NCBI GenBank assembly: GCA_031549345.1
Contig: JAVBPY010000006.1
Coordinates: 186,001-250,000 of the forward strand
Length of the DNA: 64,000 bases
Reading direction: 5' to 3'
Origin: CASFRF01 sp031549345
GTDB lineage: Bacteria; Verrucomicrobiota; Lentisphaeria; Victivallales; Victivallaceae
Made by a program: the position numbers and the translations under genes. Below the pieces are notes generated by a model. The model had not been told where the DNA came from and ran no database searches. It saw only the letters and a list, made by a program, of their open reading frames with translations. How positions within the stretch are numbered: position 1 is the first letter of the stretch; every line of letters begins with the position of its first letter. Below are positions 13,647-23,064 of this stretch, one piece after another.

Positions 13647-15616
13647 TGGGACGCCGCAGCGAAAACGAGGGCGAATTCAAGCGCCAGAGCTACCTCCGGC
13701 TGGTCCGTTACGCCCGGCCGTACTGGTTTCGGCTCGGCATCGGGATTGTCGCGGGGATGGTGGTCGGCGGTTCGCTGCTGGTGAGCTTGTTGCTGATCCC
13801 GCAGCTTATCGGCGTGGTCGACCCGACCGCGGCGGACTCCGCCGGGAAAGAAAAGGTCGTTGCCGCTCCTTCCGAATTGGAAGTCCGCGACCCCAAGCTC
13901 GCCCAAATGCTTTCCAGTGCGGAAGGCTATCTTCGGAAATACCGTATCCCCGCCTCCATCGAGGGGACAACCCTCCATGTCCGTTGGCCGGTGGAGGCAT
14001 CCGTCGAGCTCACGTTACCCAGTGGAAAAGCCGCCTGGCCGATTTTTGCCGCGTATTGCGCGGTCTTGATCGTTGCGTGGGGATTTAAAAATCTGGGCAC
14101 CTACATCAACCACTACTACACGCGCTGGGTCGGGAACAAGGTCGTTGCCGACATGCGCAACGAGGTGTTTGAAAAACTCCTGGGCCAGTCGATGCGCTAT
14201 TACGGGAACATGGACGTGGGGCACTTGATCAGTCGCTGTACGAACGACACGTCGGCGATCGAGCATTCGGTTTCGGAAACGATCGCCGATTTGACCAACT
14301 GCCCGTTGCAGATTCTGGCGTGTTTGACCGCCGTGCTCCTCGCGTGCCGCGACCAGCAGAACTACGCGCTGGTGGTGATTCTCCTCCTCGGCGTTCCGCT
14401 CATTGTGCTCCCGATTGCGATTATGGGGCGAAAAATCCGGAAAACGTACAAGTCCACCTACGCGCGAATCGCCGAGGTGATGTCGCGGATGCACGAGGTT
14501 TTTACCGGCATCCGCGTGGTGAAGGCCTGCCATACCGAGGCGCTGGAAGTCAACCGCTTCCGCGCGGTGAACCGCCGGTATTTCCGCGATGTGGTGAAGG
14601 CGCTCAAGCTTCAGCTTCTTCTCTCGCCTTTGATGGAGTCGGTGGCGGTGGCGGGGTCGCTGGTTTTTCTGGTCTACAGTTTCAGCCAGGGGACGACGCT
14701 GACGCAGCTTGCGGCGTTGATGGCCCCGGCGTTCCTGGCGTACCGGCCGATCAAGGATCTCTCCAAAGTCGCGGCCTACATCCAGCGCTCCATGGCGGCG
14801 GCGGATCGGTATTTTGCGCTGATCGACATGGATACCTCGCTGCCGGAAAAGGCGGACGGGCCGGTGCTGGAAGGATTTCGCGATAAAATCGAACTGAAGG
14901 ATGTCGTTTTCGCCTACGCGGAGCGGAAGATCCTCGACGGCGTTTCCTTCGAGATTCCCAAGGGATCGATGGTCGCCGTCGTTGGCGAAACCGGCTCGGG
15001 GAAGAGCACCATCGCGAATCTGATCGCCCGCTTCTACGACGTGGACGAAGGCGCAATCCTCCTCGACGGCGTGGACGTCCGCGACTACAGGATCGAGTCT
15101 TTGCGCAAGCACATCGGCGTTGTCACGCAGGATGCGATTCTCTTCAACGACACCATCGCGGCGAATATCGCCTACGGTTGCCCCGAAGCCACGCGCGAGG
15201 AAATTGAAAATGCCGCCCGCCTGGCCAACGCCCATTCCTTCATCACCGACGGCCGCCATGCCGACGGGTACGATTCCGAAGTCGGCGATAAGGGATTCCG
15301 CTTGTCCGGGGGGGAAAAACAGCGCGTTTCCATTGCTCGCGCGATCCTCCGCAACCCGCCGATTCTGATTTTGGACGAAGCCACGAGCGCGCTGGATACC
15401 GTGACGGAGAAACTTGTACAGGAGGCTTTGGGGCGGGTGATGGCAAACCGGACGGTCTTCGCCATTGCGCACCGCTTAAGTACGATTCGGCACGCGGATT
15501 TGATCCTCGTTCTTGAAAACGGGAAAATCGTCGAAAGCGGGACGCACGACGCGTTGCTCGCCCACGGCGGACGTTACCGGAAATTGCACGATACCCAGTT
15601 CAGTCTGGATCAATAA
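13646..15616 (+). CDS. ABC exporter, MsbA-like, with extra periplasmic insertion
   Basis: A 656-aa half-transporter with a fused membrane domain and ATPase. Walker A GETGSGKS is near 446-453, signature LSGGEKQ begins at 553, Walker B LILDEATS follows near 573, and the H-loop is in IAHRLST. Such proteins flip lipid A core or other lipids or peptides across the inner membrane. Typical MsbA has about 580 residues; the surplus is an insertion of about 75 residues (about 55-130) between the first and second membrane helices, hence periplasmic. The start overlaps the aminotransferase stop (TGATG). Lipid or glycan export is inferred from that neighbour. Confidence 0.92.
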   Translation: MGRRSENEGEFKRQSYLRLVRYARPYWFRLGIGIVAGMVVGGSLLVSLLLIPQLIGVVDPTAADSAGKEKVVAAPSELEVRDPKLAQMLSSAEGYLRKYRIPASIEGTTLHVRWPVEASVELTLPSGKAAWPIFAAYCAVLIVAWGFKNLGTYINHYYTRWVGNKVVADMRNEVFEKLLGQSMRYYGNMDVGHLISRCTNDTSAIEHSVSETIADLTNCPLQILACLTAVLLACRDQQNYALVVILLLGVPLIVLPIAIMGRKIRKTYKSTYARIAEVMSRMHEVFTGIRVVKACHTEALEVNRFRAVNRRYFRDVVKALKLQLLLSPLMESVAVAGSLVFLVYSFSQGTTLTQLAALMAPAFLAYRPIKDLSKVAAYIQRSMAAADRYFALIDMDTSLPEKADGPVLEGFRDKIELKDVVFAYAERKILDGVSFEIPKGSMVAVVGETGSGKSTIANLIARFYDVDEGAILLDGVDVRDYRIESLRKHIGVVTQDAILFNDTIAANIAYGCPEATREEIENAARLANAHSFITDGRHADGYDSEVGDKGFRLSGGEKQRVSIARAILRNPPILILDEATSALDTVTEKLVQEALGRVMANRTVFAIAHRLSTIRHADLILVLENGKIVESGTHDALLAHGGRYRKLHDTQFSLDQ

Positions 15617-15637
15617 CCACAAGAGGATATGCAGAAA

Positions 15638-16972
15638 ATGGATGACCTGAAGAAGAGAGCCCTCGAGTACCATGCCCGGAATCCCCATGGCAAAATCGGC
15701 GTTCACGCCACCAAGCCGTGCGCCGGCGCCGCGGACCTTTCGTTAGCCTATACCCCCGGTGTGGCGCAGCCCTGCCTGGAGATTAAAGACAAGCCGGAAA
15801 CGGTCTGGCAGTATACGTCGCGCGGCAACCTTGTCGCGGTGGTTTCGGACGGAACCGCCGTGCTCGGCCTGGGGAACATCGGCCCGGAAGCGGGGTTGCC
15901 GGTGATGGAAGGGAAGGCGGTGCTTTTCAAGCGCTTTGCGGGGATCGACGCGATCGGCCTTTGCCTGGGAAAAGTTTTCAATGAACAAGGCAAGACCGAC
16001 CCGGCCAAGCTCATTGCTGCGGTTGAAACGCTGGAACCCTCTTTCGGCGGCATCAACTTGGAAGACATCGGCGGTCCCGCGTGCTTCGAGGTCGAGCAAA
16101 CCCTGAAAAAGCGGATGGGCATCCCCGTTTTCCACGACGACCAGCATGGCACGGCGATTATTTCCCTTGCGGCGCTCCTGAACGCGCTCAAGGTTGTGGG
16201 GAAGAAGATCGAGGAATGCCGTTTCGTCGTTTCCGGCGCGGGCGCGGCGGGGATCAGCTGCAGCGAGTTGTACATCACCGCCGGCGCCAAGCGCGAAAAT
16301 TTCCTGATGTGCGACTCCAAGGGCGTGATCCACGCCGGACGCACCGACCTGACGCCGGAGAAAAAACGTTTCGCCGTCGAAACGACCCGCCGCACGGTAA
16401 CCGAAGCCCTTGAAGGGGCGGACGTTCTCCTGGGGCTCTCCGTGGCAAACAGTGTTACAGGCGACATGGTGCGGAAGATGGCGCCGGGCGCGGTGATTTT
16501 CGCCATGGCCAACCCGACGCCGGAGATTTTCCCCGACGATGCCCTCGCCGCCGGCGCGGCGGTGGTAGGGACCGGCCGGAGCGATTTCCCCAACCAGATC
16601 AACAACGTCCTGGGCTTCCCCGGCATTTTCCGGGGAGCGCTCGACGCGCGGGCTTCCGATATTAACGAGGCGATGAAACTTGCCGCCGCTTACGCGCTTG
16701 CGGAGCTCGCTTCGGAGGAAATCCCCGCCGCGGTGAAAGCGGACCTCGCCGTCGCGTACCCCGAAGGAGCCGCCGCCGGAATGTTCGAAGGAAAATGTCC
16801 GTTGAAATCCACCTACGTGATTCCGAAACCGTTCGACGTCCGCGTTGTGCCGCGCGTCGCGCGTTACGTCGCCGAGGCGGCGATGAAGACCGGCGTTGCC
16901 CGCGTCCGCATCGACGACCTGGTCGCCTACGAGCGCGAAGTCGCCGCCCATGTCCGCGAACAGAACAGCTGA
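15638..16972 (+). CDS. NAD(P)-dependent malic enzyme
   Basis: Decarboxylates malate to pyruvate with reduction of NAD(P). The 444-aa short bacterial form has the family sequence: SLAYTPGVAQPCLEI, VVSDGTAVLGLGNIGP, FGGINLEDI, FHDDQHGTA and the nucleotide-binding VVSGAGAAGI. No phosphotransacetylase domain is attached, unlike MaeB. An ATG at 15629 is also in frame, but AGAGGA ends one base before it and is better placed for 15638 (MDDLKKRALEYHARNP). It follows the ABC exporter by about 20 nt and precedes the GH78-like gene by 12 nt. Confidence 0.95.
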   Translation: MDDLKKRALEYHARNPHGKIGVHATKPCAGAADLSLAYTPGVAQPCLEIKDKPETVWQYTSRGNLVAVVSDGTAVLGLGNIGPEAGLPVMEGKAVLFKRFAGIDAIGLCLGKVFNEQGKTDPAKLIAAVETLEPSFGGINLEDIGGPACFEVEQTLKKRMGIPVFHDDQHGTAIISLAALLNALKVVGKKIEECRFVVSGAGAAGISCSELYITAGAKRENFLMCDSKGVIHAGRTDLTPEKKRFAVETTRRTVTEALEGADVLLGLSVANSVTGDMVRKMAPGAVIFAMANPTPEIFPDDALAAGAAVVGTGRSDFPNQINNVLGFPGIFRGALDARASDINEAMKLAAAYALAELASEEIPAAVKADLAVAYPEGAAAGMFEGKCPLKSTYVIPKPFDVRVVPRVARYVAEAAMKTGVARVRIDDLVAYEREVAAHVREQNS

Positions 16973-16984
16973 CGGGAAAAAACC

Positions 16985-19762
16985 ATGCGCGCCGAATGGA
17001 TATGGACGACGGAAGAGGGGAGTGGCGACTACAACGCGTACGCCCTTTTCCGGCGGGCGTTCACGCTCGCTTCATTTGCTTCGGCGCGCCTTTGCATTAC
17101 GGCGGATAGTTTCTACCGCCTGCGCGTCAACGGGGCGTGGGTCAACGACGGCCCCGTTCGCGCCTATCCGGAACACTACCGGTACGATGCATTGGATTTG
17201 ACGCCCTTTCTGCACGAAGGGGAAAACGTTTTGGAGGCGGAGGTCCGCTATTACGGTTGCGGCTCCTTCCAGCGTCTTCCCCGCCGCGCGGGGCTTTGGG
17301 CAATGCTGGAGATCGTGGCGCCGGGCGAAAAAACACGCTGTATTTGTACCGATGCGGAATGGGAGGCGACGCCGCTTCATGCGCTGTTGCCCTCCGTCCC
17401 CAAGCAGTCCGTTCAGCTCGCCCCTTTCGAGTGGTTCGACGCGCGTGCGGGCGCCGGGAAAACCGCTCCGGCGGTCGTTCTTTCCGGCAATTGCCCGAAT
17501 ACGAACCTTGCTCCCCGTGATGTGCGCCTTCTGAGCCGTGTCGAATTTTCCGCGAAGCGCCTGGCCCGGGCGCGGGTGGTCGCGCCGGAGTTTCCGGTGT
17601 ACGGCGTGTATGCCGGGCGCTGGTGTTTCCCCGGTAGTCCGTGGCTTAATTTCAGTACTGTGCGCACGTGGGGGATGGGAGTGCTTCTCCGGGTTGCCGA
17701 AGCGCGGCGCGTGGCATTCCATGCGCCGAAGCTCCGCTGTACGCTGAACGGAAACGCGGTCGGCGAAGCGCTGGATCTTCTTGCGGGGGATAATCTTCTT
17801 TTGCTTTTTCCGCGCGACGTCAATACGCACTGGAACGACGATTTTTTTGCCTTTCCCGACGGGTTCGCGCCGGAAATGCGCAACCCCGCGACCGGAAAAC
17901 CGGGTGCGGCTTTCTGGATTCAGGACGATCTTACGAAAGAATTCCATGATTATCCCGGCGGACGCGGCGATTCGGCGGCGCGTTCGAGTGCCTGCGAAGC
18001 GCGGATCGAATACTGGCGGACGGCGATCCGTTCGCTGGCGGATCTCGGCGAATTTACCGGTCGGCGGCTCGATCTGGGTTTGGATGAATTAGTCGGGAGC
18101 GAGGCTGCGCTGAATTTCTCGTTGCGGCGTGAATTGGACGAAACTCCGCGTATGGAGCACGGGGAATATGCTCTTGCCTCCACACCGGAGTGCGCGGTTG
18201 TTTTTCCCGCTGCGTCGGGGGATGTGGAGCTTTGCTTCGATCTCGGTGAACAGAATTGCGGGTATTGGGAGTTTGAATTGGACGCCCCTGCCGGGACGGT
18301 GCTCGACCTTTTCGGCGTGGAGCATATCGCCGCCAACGGGCGCATTCAGCACACCGGGGACTATCACAACGGAATGCGGTATGTTTGTTGCGGGGGAAAC
18401 CAGCGTTATACGTCGCTGGTTCGCCGCTCGGCGCGGTATGTTTTCCTGACGGTTCGGTGCGTTTCGGAGCCGGTTCGGCTCCGCTTTTTCCGGCTGATCG
18501 AATCGACGTACCCGGTTTCGGAGGACGGCGATTTCCGCTGTTCCGATCCGGCTTTGAATGAAATCTGGCGCATTTCCCGGCGGACGCTCAAGTTGTGCAT
18601 GGAGGACACGTTTACCGATTGTCCTTTGTATGAGCAGACCTTCTGGATCGGCGACGCGCGAAACGAAGGGCTGTTCTGTTACGAGGCGTTCGGCGCGTAC
18701 GACTTGAACGCGCGCGGAATCCGCCTTGGCGCCGAGTCGTTGCGGTATATGGAGATGGTCGGCTGCCAGCTCCCCTCCGGCTGGGATGCGCTGTTGCCAG
18801 CGTGGAGCTTCCTTTGGGGGCTCTCGGTATGGGAATATTATTTTGAAACAAGCGACGCGGCGTTCCTGCGCGAACTTGCTCCGGCGGTGCGGAAAAATCT
18901 GGAAGGCGCGTTGCGTCATATCGATGAAAAGACCGGGCTCTTCCGGCTCGACGCGTGGAATCTTCTGGAATGGAGCGCCACCGATTCGCGTCCGGAGATC
19001 ATGGTTTACAATTCCATGCTTCTGGCGGCCGCGCTCCGCGCCGCCATCCGGGGTGCGGAGGTGTTGAGGGAAGACGCAGGATTGTGGCAAACGGCCCTGG
19101 TTGCCCTGGAAAAAGCCGTCGACCGCGCCTATGATCCGGCGCGGCGCGCGTGGCCGGATTCAATCACCGACGGTGTTCCTTGCGCGGCAAGCGCGGTACA
19201 TACCTCAATGCTCGCCCTTTGCCACGGACTTACGACGGAACGTTCTTATGCGGCGGCGTGCGAAAATCTCCTCGCGCCCCGCCCGGAATTGATCAAGGTC
19301 GGGTCGCCGTTTGCGATGTTTTTTGCTTTCGAGGCGCTGGAGATGCTTGGCGAAACAGGGCGGATCGTCGAAGCCGTCCGGCGCGATTATCTGCCCATGC
19401 TCGCGGCAGGCGCCAGCACGGTATGGGAGGTGTTTCCCCATTCGACAACCAGCCTCGATGTTGATTTCCCGACCCGCAGCCATTGCCACGCCTGGTCCGC
19501 CGCGCCGCTGTATGCGCTGCCGCGCACGGTGCTCGGTCTGCGCATGACGGAGGCGGGGGCGCGGAGATTCACGGTATCGCCCGACATTACGGGGCTTGAA
19601 TCCGCTTCCGGAAGGCGCCCCACCGTGCGCGGTGTTGTGGAGGTGGATTGGAAACAAGACGGCGACGCGCTTTATTTGCGGGCAAAGGGGCCGGAGGGGA
19701 TTGCGTTTACCTATGTTCCCCACCCTTCGCACCGTGGTTTGAAAATTGTATTTAACACTTGA
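16985..19762 (+). CDS. Alpha-L-rhamnosidase-like protein (GH78 type), cytoplasmic
   Basis: A 925-aa protein with the GH78 layout. An N-terminal beta-sandwich, RVNGAWVNDGP, resembles the rhamnosidase N domain. Then come further beta domains and an (alpha/alpha)6 barrel with an acidic motif DCPLYEQTFWIGDARNEGLF from D545, where GH78 enzymes carry their catalytic acids. SHCHAWSAAPLYALPRTVLG near 835 is also typical. A C-terminal beta domain follows. There is no signal peptide, so it would act in the cytoplasm on imported rhamnosides or similar oligosaccharides. Specificity is uncertain because the motif diverges from characterised enzymes. It starts 12 nt after malic enzyme. Confidence 0.85.
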   Translation: MRAEWIWTTEEGSGDYNAYALFRRAFTLASFASARLCITADSFYRLRVNGAWVNDGPVRAYPEHYRYDALDLTPFLHEGENVLEAEVRYYGCGSFQRLPRRAGLWAMLEIVAPGEKTRCICTDAEWEATPLHALLPSVPKQSVQLAPFEWFDARAGAGKTAPAVVLSGNCPNTNLAPRDVRLLSRVEFSAKRLARARVVAPEFPVYGVYAGRWCFPGSPWLNFSTVRTWGMGVLLRVAEARRVAFHAPKLRCTLNGNAVGEALDLLAGDNLLLLFPRDVNTHWNDDFFAFPDGFAPEMRNPATGKPGAAFWIQDDLTKEFHDYPGGRGDSAARSSACEARIEYWRTAIRSLADLGEFTGRRLDLGLDELVGSEAALNFSLRRELDETPRMEHGEYALASTPECAVVFPAASGDVELCFDLGEQNCGYWEFELDAPAGTVLDLFGVEHIAANGRIQHTGDYHNGMRYVCCGGNQRYTSLVRRSARYVFLTVRCVSEPVRLRFFRLIESTYPVSEDGDFRCSDPALNEIWRISRRTLKLCMEDTFTDCPLYEQTFWIGDARNEGLFCYEAFGAYDLNARGIRLGAESLRYMEMVGCQLPSGWDALLPAWSFLWGLSVWEYYFETSDAAFLRELAPAVRKNLEGALRHIDEKTGLFRLDAWNLLEWSATDSRPEIMVYNSMLLAAALRAAIRGAEVLREDAGLWQTALVALEKAVDRAYDPARRAWPDSITDGVPCAASAVHTSMLALCHGLTTERSYAAACENLLAPRPELIKVGSPFAMFFAFEALEMLGETGRIVEAVRRDYLPMLAAGASTVWEVFPHSTTSLDVDFPTRSHCHAWSAAPLYALPRTVLGLRMTEAGARRFTVSPDITGLESASGRRPTVRGVVEVDWKQDGDALYLRAKGPEGIAFTYVPHPSHRGLKIVFNT

Positions 19763-19786
19763 AACGAATGCGGAACGGATTATAGT
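19759..19786 (+). promoter_or_regulatory. ftsK promoter, leaderless arrangement
   Basis: TTGAAA (19759-19764), 16-nt spacer, TATAGT (19781-19786). The ATG follows at 19795, 8 nt after the -10, so the transcript should begin at the start codon. No Shine-Dalgarno sequence is present. Confidence 0.75.
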
Positions 19787-19794
19787 AACTGAAA

Positions 19795-22308
19795 ATGGCA
19801 TCCCGAACGGAACAATCCAATACATCGCGTGAAGCCGGGAACGCGCCGCGTTTCCGGTATCGCTACTGTTTGTACCTTGTGGTGCTCTTGCTTCTGACCC
19901 TTGCGGTGGTGAGTTTTTCGCCCGCGGACAGTGCGGCGCTGGCGGGTGGGACCGATGCGCCGCCGAAGAATTGGATCGGCGTCTCCGGTGCGTTTTTTGC
20001 GGAGAAGGTGTTCTATCTTATCGGGCTTGCCGGGTATCTTTTGCTCGGGCTCCTCTGGCTGCGCGCGGTGCGGGGATTTTTCCCGGAACCGATGCGGCGG
20101 AAATGGTTTTTGTTGGGCGGACTTCTGCTTATTCCGGGAACCGCGCTCTTGCTGGCAATTGCCCCCCAGTCGTTCGCCGATCTGACGGACTCCCTCGGCA
20201 TCGGGCGGGCGGAGGTGGGCGAGCAGGCGATCCCCGGCGGTGTTTTCGGGCAATGGCTGGCGGCTCCGGGCGTCAAATCGCTGGGGCTCGGCGAGGGATT
20301 CTTGCGCAAATGGATCGGTGTTGTCGGTGTTTCGATCGTTGGCTGGGCGCTTCTTAGCGCCGGCGCGGTTATGGTGTTTTTGTCCGACTGGCTGAAGCTT
20401 TGCCTCCATCTTGTCGGAAATGCCGGCTCCGGGCGCAGCGTTGCGCCGCAATCCGTGCCCCCCCCCGCGGCAGAATCCGCGCCGGAAGAACGTCCGGGAC
20501 TGTTCGCGAACGCCCGCGCGGCCTTGGCGGCGCTGCATGCGCGGCAGAATGCGCCGGTGGAGGACGATCCCACTCCGTCCCCGGTTTCTCCGGTTGTTTC
20601 TTCCCCGGCTCCCGCTCCTCCCCCGGCCTCTCCGGTTGTTTCTTCTCCGGCTCCTGTTGCCGCGCCTGTTTTTACGCCGGTTGCGCCGCCCCCGCCTCCT
20701 CCGCCGACGGAGAAGCCGCCTTTAGTTGCGGTTCGGAACGCGGCGGAGCCGAATACGCGCGTGACCGAAAAGGGCGTCGCGGCGGATGCCGGGAATTCCA
20801 TCGCCTTTGTCCTCCCCCCGATTTCGATGCTGGGGAAGGGGGCGGATGCGACCGGGGAGGACCTCGATTCGATCATCGCCCGGCGTGAAATCCTCCAGCG
20901 CACGCTGGACAGTTTCCGGATTGAAGGGCAGGTTACAAACCATATTTCCGGTCCGCGCATCACGCGCTATGAGATCACGCTGAGCCCGGGAGTGAAGACC
21001 TCCAAGGTAGAGTCCATCGCCGACAACATCGCCATGGATCTGGAGGCGAAGAGCATCCGCGTCCTTGCGCCGATCCCGGGGCGGAACGCCGTCGGCGTGG
21101 AAGCGCCGAACAGCAAGTCCGAGGCGGTGTTCATGCGTTCGATGCTTGAGGCGGACGCATGGCAGAAGAGCAAGGCGGAAATTCCGATTGTCCTGGGCAA
21201 AAACGTCGCCGGCGTCCCGGTGATTCTGGATTTGGCCAAAGCGCCGCACCTCCTGATCGCCGGTTCGACCGGGTCGGGGAAATCGGTGTGCATGAACACA
21301 CTGATCATGAGCATGTTGTTCAAATTTACCCCGGAAGAGCTCCGTTTGATCATGGTGGACCCGAAGGTGGTGGAATTCGCCGGATACCAAACGTTGCCGC
21401 ACCTTGTTACCCCGGTAATCAACGACTCCAAAAAGGTTCCCATCGCCCTTCGCTGGGCGGTGAACGAAATGGAAAAACGCTACCGGATTCTCGCTCGCGC
21501 CGGGGTGAAGAAATTGCGTGAATTCAACGATCTGCCGCTTCGCGACGAACCGCTCCTGGACGATGACGGATTGCCGATTCCGCCGAAAATGCCGATTCTC
21601 GTGGTAATTGTGGACGAGTTGGCCGATTTGATGATGACCGACGCGCGCAAGGATGCGGAAACCTCCATCGCCCGCATTGCCCAGAAGGGGCGCGCGGCGG
21701 GGATTCATATCGTTATCGCCACACAGCGGCCGAGCCGCGATGTGATTACAGGTGTGATCAAGGCGAATTTGCCGACGAAGATCGCCTTCATGGTCGGCTC
21801 CGGCATCGACAGCCGCGTGATTTTGGACCAGAACGGCGCCGAAGCGCTTCTGGGGCAGGGGGACATGCTCTTCCTGCCGCCCGGAACGCCCGCGTTGGAG
21901 CGTATTCAAGGAGCCTGGGTGCACGACGACGACATCAAGAAGGTGGTGGATTTCGTTTCCGCGCAAGCGCCGCAGAAGTTCGACCGCCAGGTCGTGGCCG
22001 AGGAAGAGGCCGAGAGCGATGATCTTCCCGATCCCGACGACGAGTACGATGCCGAAGACGCCGCCGACGTCGCCCCTTTGATCAAAAAATACCTTCAGCC
22101 GGGGGATTCGGAAAACCTCCGGAAGGCGCTGGAGATCGTTCTTCTGGAGAACAAGGCGAGTACCAGTTACTTGCAGCGCCGCATGGGGATCGGCTACAAC
22201 CGCGCCGCCGAGCTGATCGATCAGATGGAAGCGCGCGGAATCGTCGGCCCGCCGGGCCCCGGGGGCAGTAAACGGGAAATTTTGATTTTTGATGAAATAG
22301 AGGGGTGA
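19795..22308 (+). CDS. ftsK: DNA translocase FtsK/SpoIIIE
   Basis: An 837-aa septal motor that pumps chromosome DNA during division and supports dimer resolution. Four membrane segments lie in about the first 200 residues. A Pro/Ala/Ser-rich linker follows (about 215-310, with repeats of PVVSSPAPA). Then come the alpha and beta ATPase domains with Walker A GSTGSGKS near 490 and LVVIVDELADLMM, and a C-terminal winged-helix gamma domain (LQRRMGIGYNRAAELIDQME) that reads KOPS. Length is normal for the short-linker form. The -10 sits 8 nt before the ATG, suggesting a leaderless message. It is followed by the RodZ-like gene. Confidence 0.97.
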   Translation: MASRTEQSNTSREAGNAPRFRYRYCLYLVVLLLLTLAVVSFSPADSAALAGGTDAPPKNWIGVSGAFFAEKVFYLIGLAGYLLLGLLWLRAVRGFFPEPMRRKWFLLGGLLLIPGTALLLAIAPQSFADLTDSLGIGRAEVGEQAIPGGVFGQWLAAPGVKSLGLGEGFLRKWIGVVGVSIVGWALLSAGAVMVFLSDWLKLCLHLVGNAGSGRSVAPQSVPPPAAESAPEERPGLFANARAALAALHARQNAPVEDDPTPSPVSPVVSSPAPAPPPASPVVSSPAPVAAPVFTPVAPPPPPPPTEKPPLVAVRNAAEPNTRVTEKGVAADAGNSIAFVLPPISMLGKGADATGEDLDSIIARREILQRTLDSFRIEGQVTNHISGPRITRYEITLSPGVKTSKVESIADNIAMDLEAKSIRVLAPIPGRNAVGVEAPNSKSEAVFMRSMLEADAWQKSKAEIPIVLGKNVAGVPVILDLAKAPHLLIAGSTGSGKSVCMNTLIMSMLFKFTPEELRLIMVDPKVVEFAGYQTLPHLVTPVINDSKKVPIALRWAVNEMEKRYRILARAGVKKLREFNDLPLRDEPLLDDDGLPIPPKMPILVVIVDELADLMMTDARKDAETSIARIAQKGRAAGIHIVIATQRPSRDVITGVIKANLPTKIAFMVGSGIDSRVILDQNGAEALLGQGDMLFLPPGTPALERIQGAWVHDDDIKKVVDFVSAQAPQKFDRQVVAEEEAESDDLPDPDDEYDAEDAADVAPLIKKYLQPGDSENLRKALEIVLLENKASTSYLQRRMGIGYNRAAELIDQMEARGIVGPPGPGGSKREILIFDEIEG

Positions 22309-22313
22309 TGTCC

Positions 22314-23024
22314 ATGAATACCGAATCATCGCCGCAGGAGCGCGAACCGGAGTTGATTTTCGAAGAACCGCGTATGGACGATCTCGGCGCCGCCGGAATC
22401 GCCGTCGCCGAGATGGTGGAGGAAGCCGTTGAGTCGGCCGAGTCGGCGCCGAAACCGATGGCGGTGTTCTCAATGCCATCGGTTCCGATCGATTTGCACG
22501 GAATGGATGCATTTTCCTGGGGGCCGTTTTTGAGGGAAGCGCGTTTGCGGAGCGGTTGGACGGTCGAGGCTCTTTACAAAGAAACGCAGATCCGTCCGCT
22601 CTTTCTGGACGCGCTGGAAACGGAAAATTGCGCCGCGCTCCCGGCTGCGGTGTATGCCCTGGCGTATGTCCGCAAGCTTTTGCTGCTGTACGGCGTTCCT
22701 CAGGATCGATCCGATGCTCTGACCGCCGAGTTGCGGAAGTGCCTCGAGTACGAGAAAAAGGAGGAAATGCCTCATTTTTCCATCGGGCGCGAAGTGAACG
22801 CGGAGAACGTGGCAAAGTTGCGGCGGATCATCTTTTTCGGCCTCAGCGGTCTGGTGTGTCTTCTTTTGCTTATCGGGGGGATCGTCTTCGGGGTAAGCCG
22901 TTTTCTTTCGGGGGGGGATTCAACGAAATCCCTTTCGGGGGCCACGGTTACGGAAGAAGCGCTGCGGGATCTGCAGCCCGCTCCCAAACTGAAATCCGGT
23001 TATATTCCCCTGCCCAGACCTTGA
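22314..23024 (+). CDS. RodZ-like protein with HTH_25 domain and one membrane helix
   Basis: A 236-aa protein with an acidic N-terminal stretch, a Cro-like helix-turn-helix of the RodZ type at about 62-125 (FLREARLRSGWTVEALYKETQI and PAAVYALAYVRKLLLLYG), and a single membrane helix near 175-195 (FFGLSGLVCLLLLIGGIVFGV). The periplasmic tail is short, without the large RodZ C-terminal domain. RodZ links MreB to the wall-synthesis machinery; mreB lies elsewhere in this window (52.2 kb). Start 22314 is favoured by AGAGGGG at 22299-22305; GTG 22305 and ATG 22308 are alternatives. Confidence 0.8.
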   Translation: MNTESSPQEREPELIFEEPRMDDLGAAGIAVAEMVEEAVESAESAPKPMAVFSMPSVPIDLHGMDAFSWGPFLREARLRSGWTVEALYKETQIRPLFLDALETENCAALPAAVYALAYVRKLLLLYGVPQDRSDALTAELRKCLEYEKKEEMPHFSIGREVNAENVAKLRRIIFFGLSGLVCLLLLIGGIVFGVSRFLSGGDSTKSLSGATVTEEALRDLQPAPKLKSGYIPLPRP

Positions 23025-23030
23025 CGCGAC

Positions 23031-23059
23031 TGGACAAAAACGCAAACCGATGCTATAGT
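23031..23059 (+). promoter_or_regulatory. aroQ promoter, leaderless arrangement
   Basis: TGGACA (23031-23036), 17-nt spacer, TATAGT (23054-23059). The first ATG of aroQ is 5 nt downstream (23065), with a second ATG at 23068. No Shine-Dalgarno sequence. Confidence 0.75.
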
Positions 23060-23064
23060 ATGGC

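Noticed and set aside
14015..15472. 485-codon minus-strand frame opposite the ABC exporter
   Set aside because: Antisense to all ATPase motifs of the exporter.
20722..22815. 697-codon minus-strand frame opposite ftsK
   Set aside because: Opposite ftsK and part of the RodZ-like gene; low-complexity Arg/His-rich translation.
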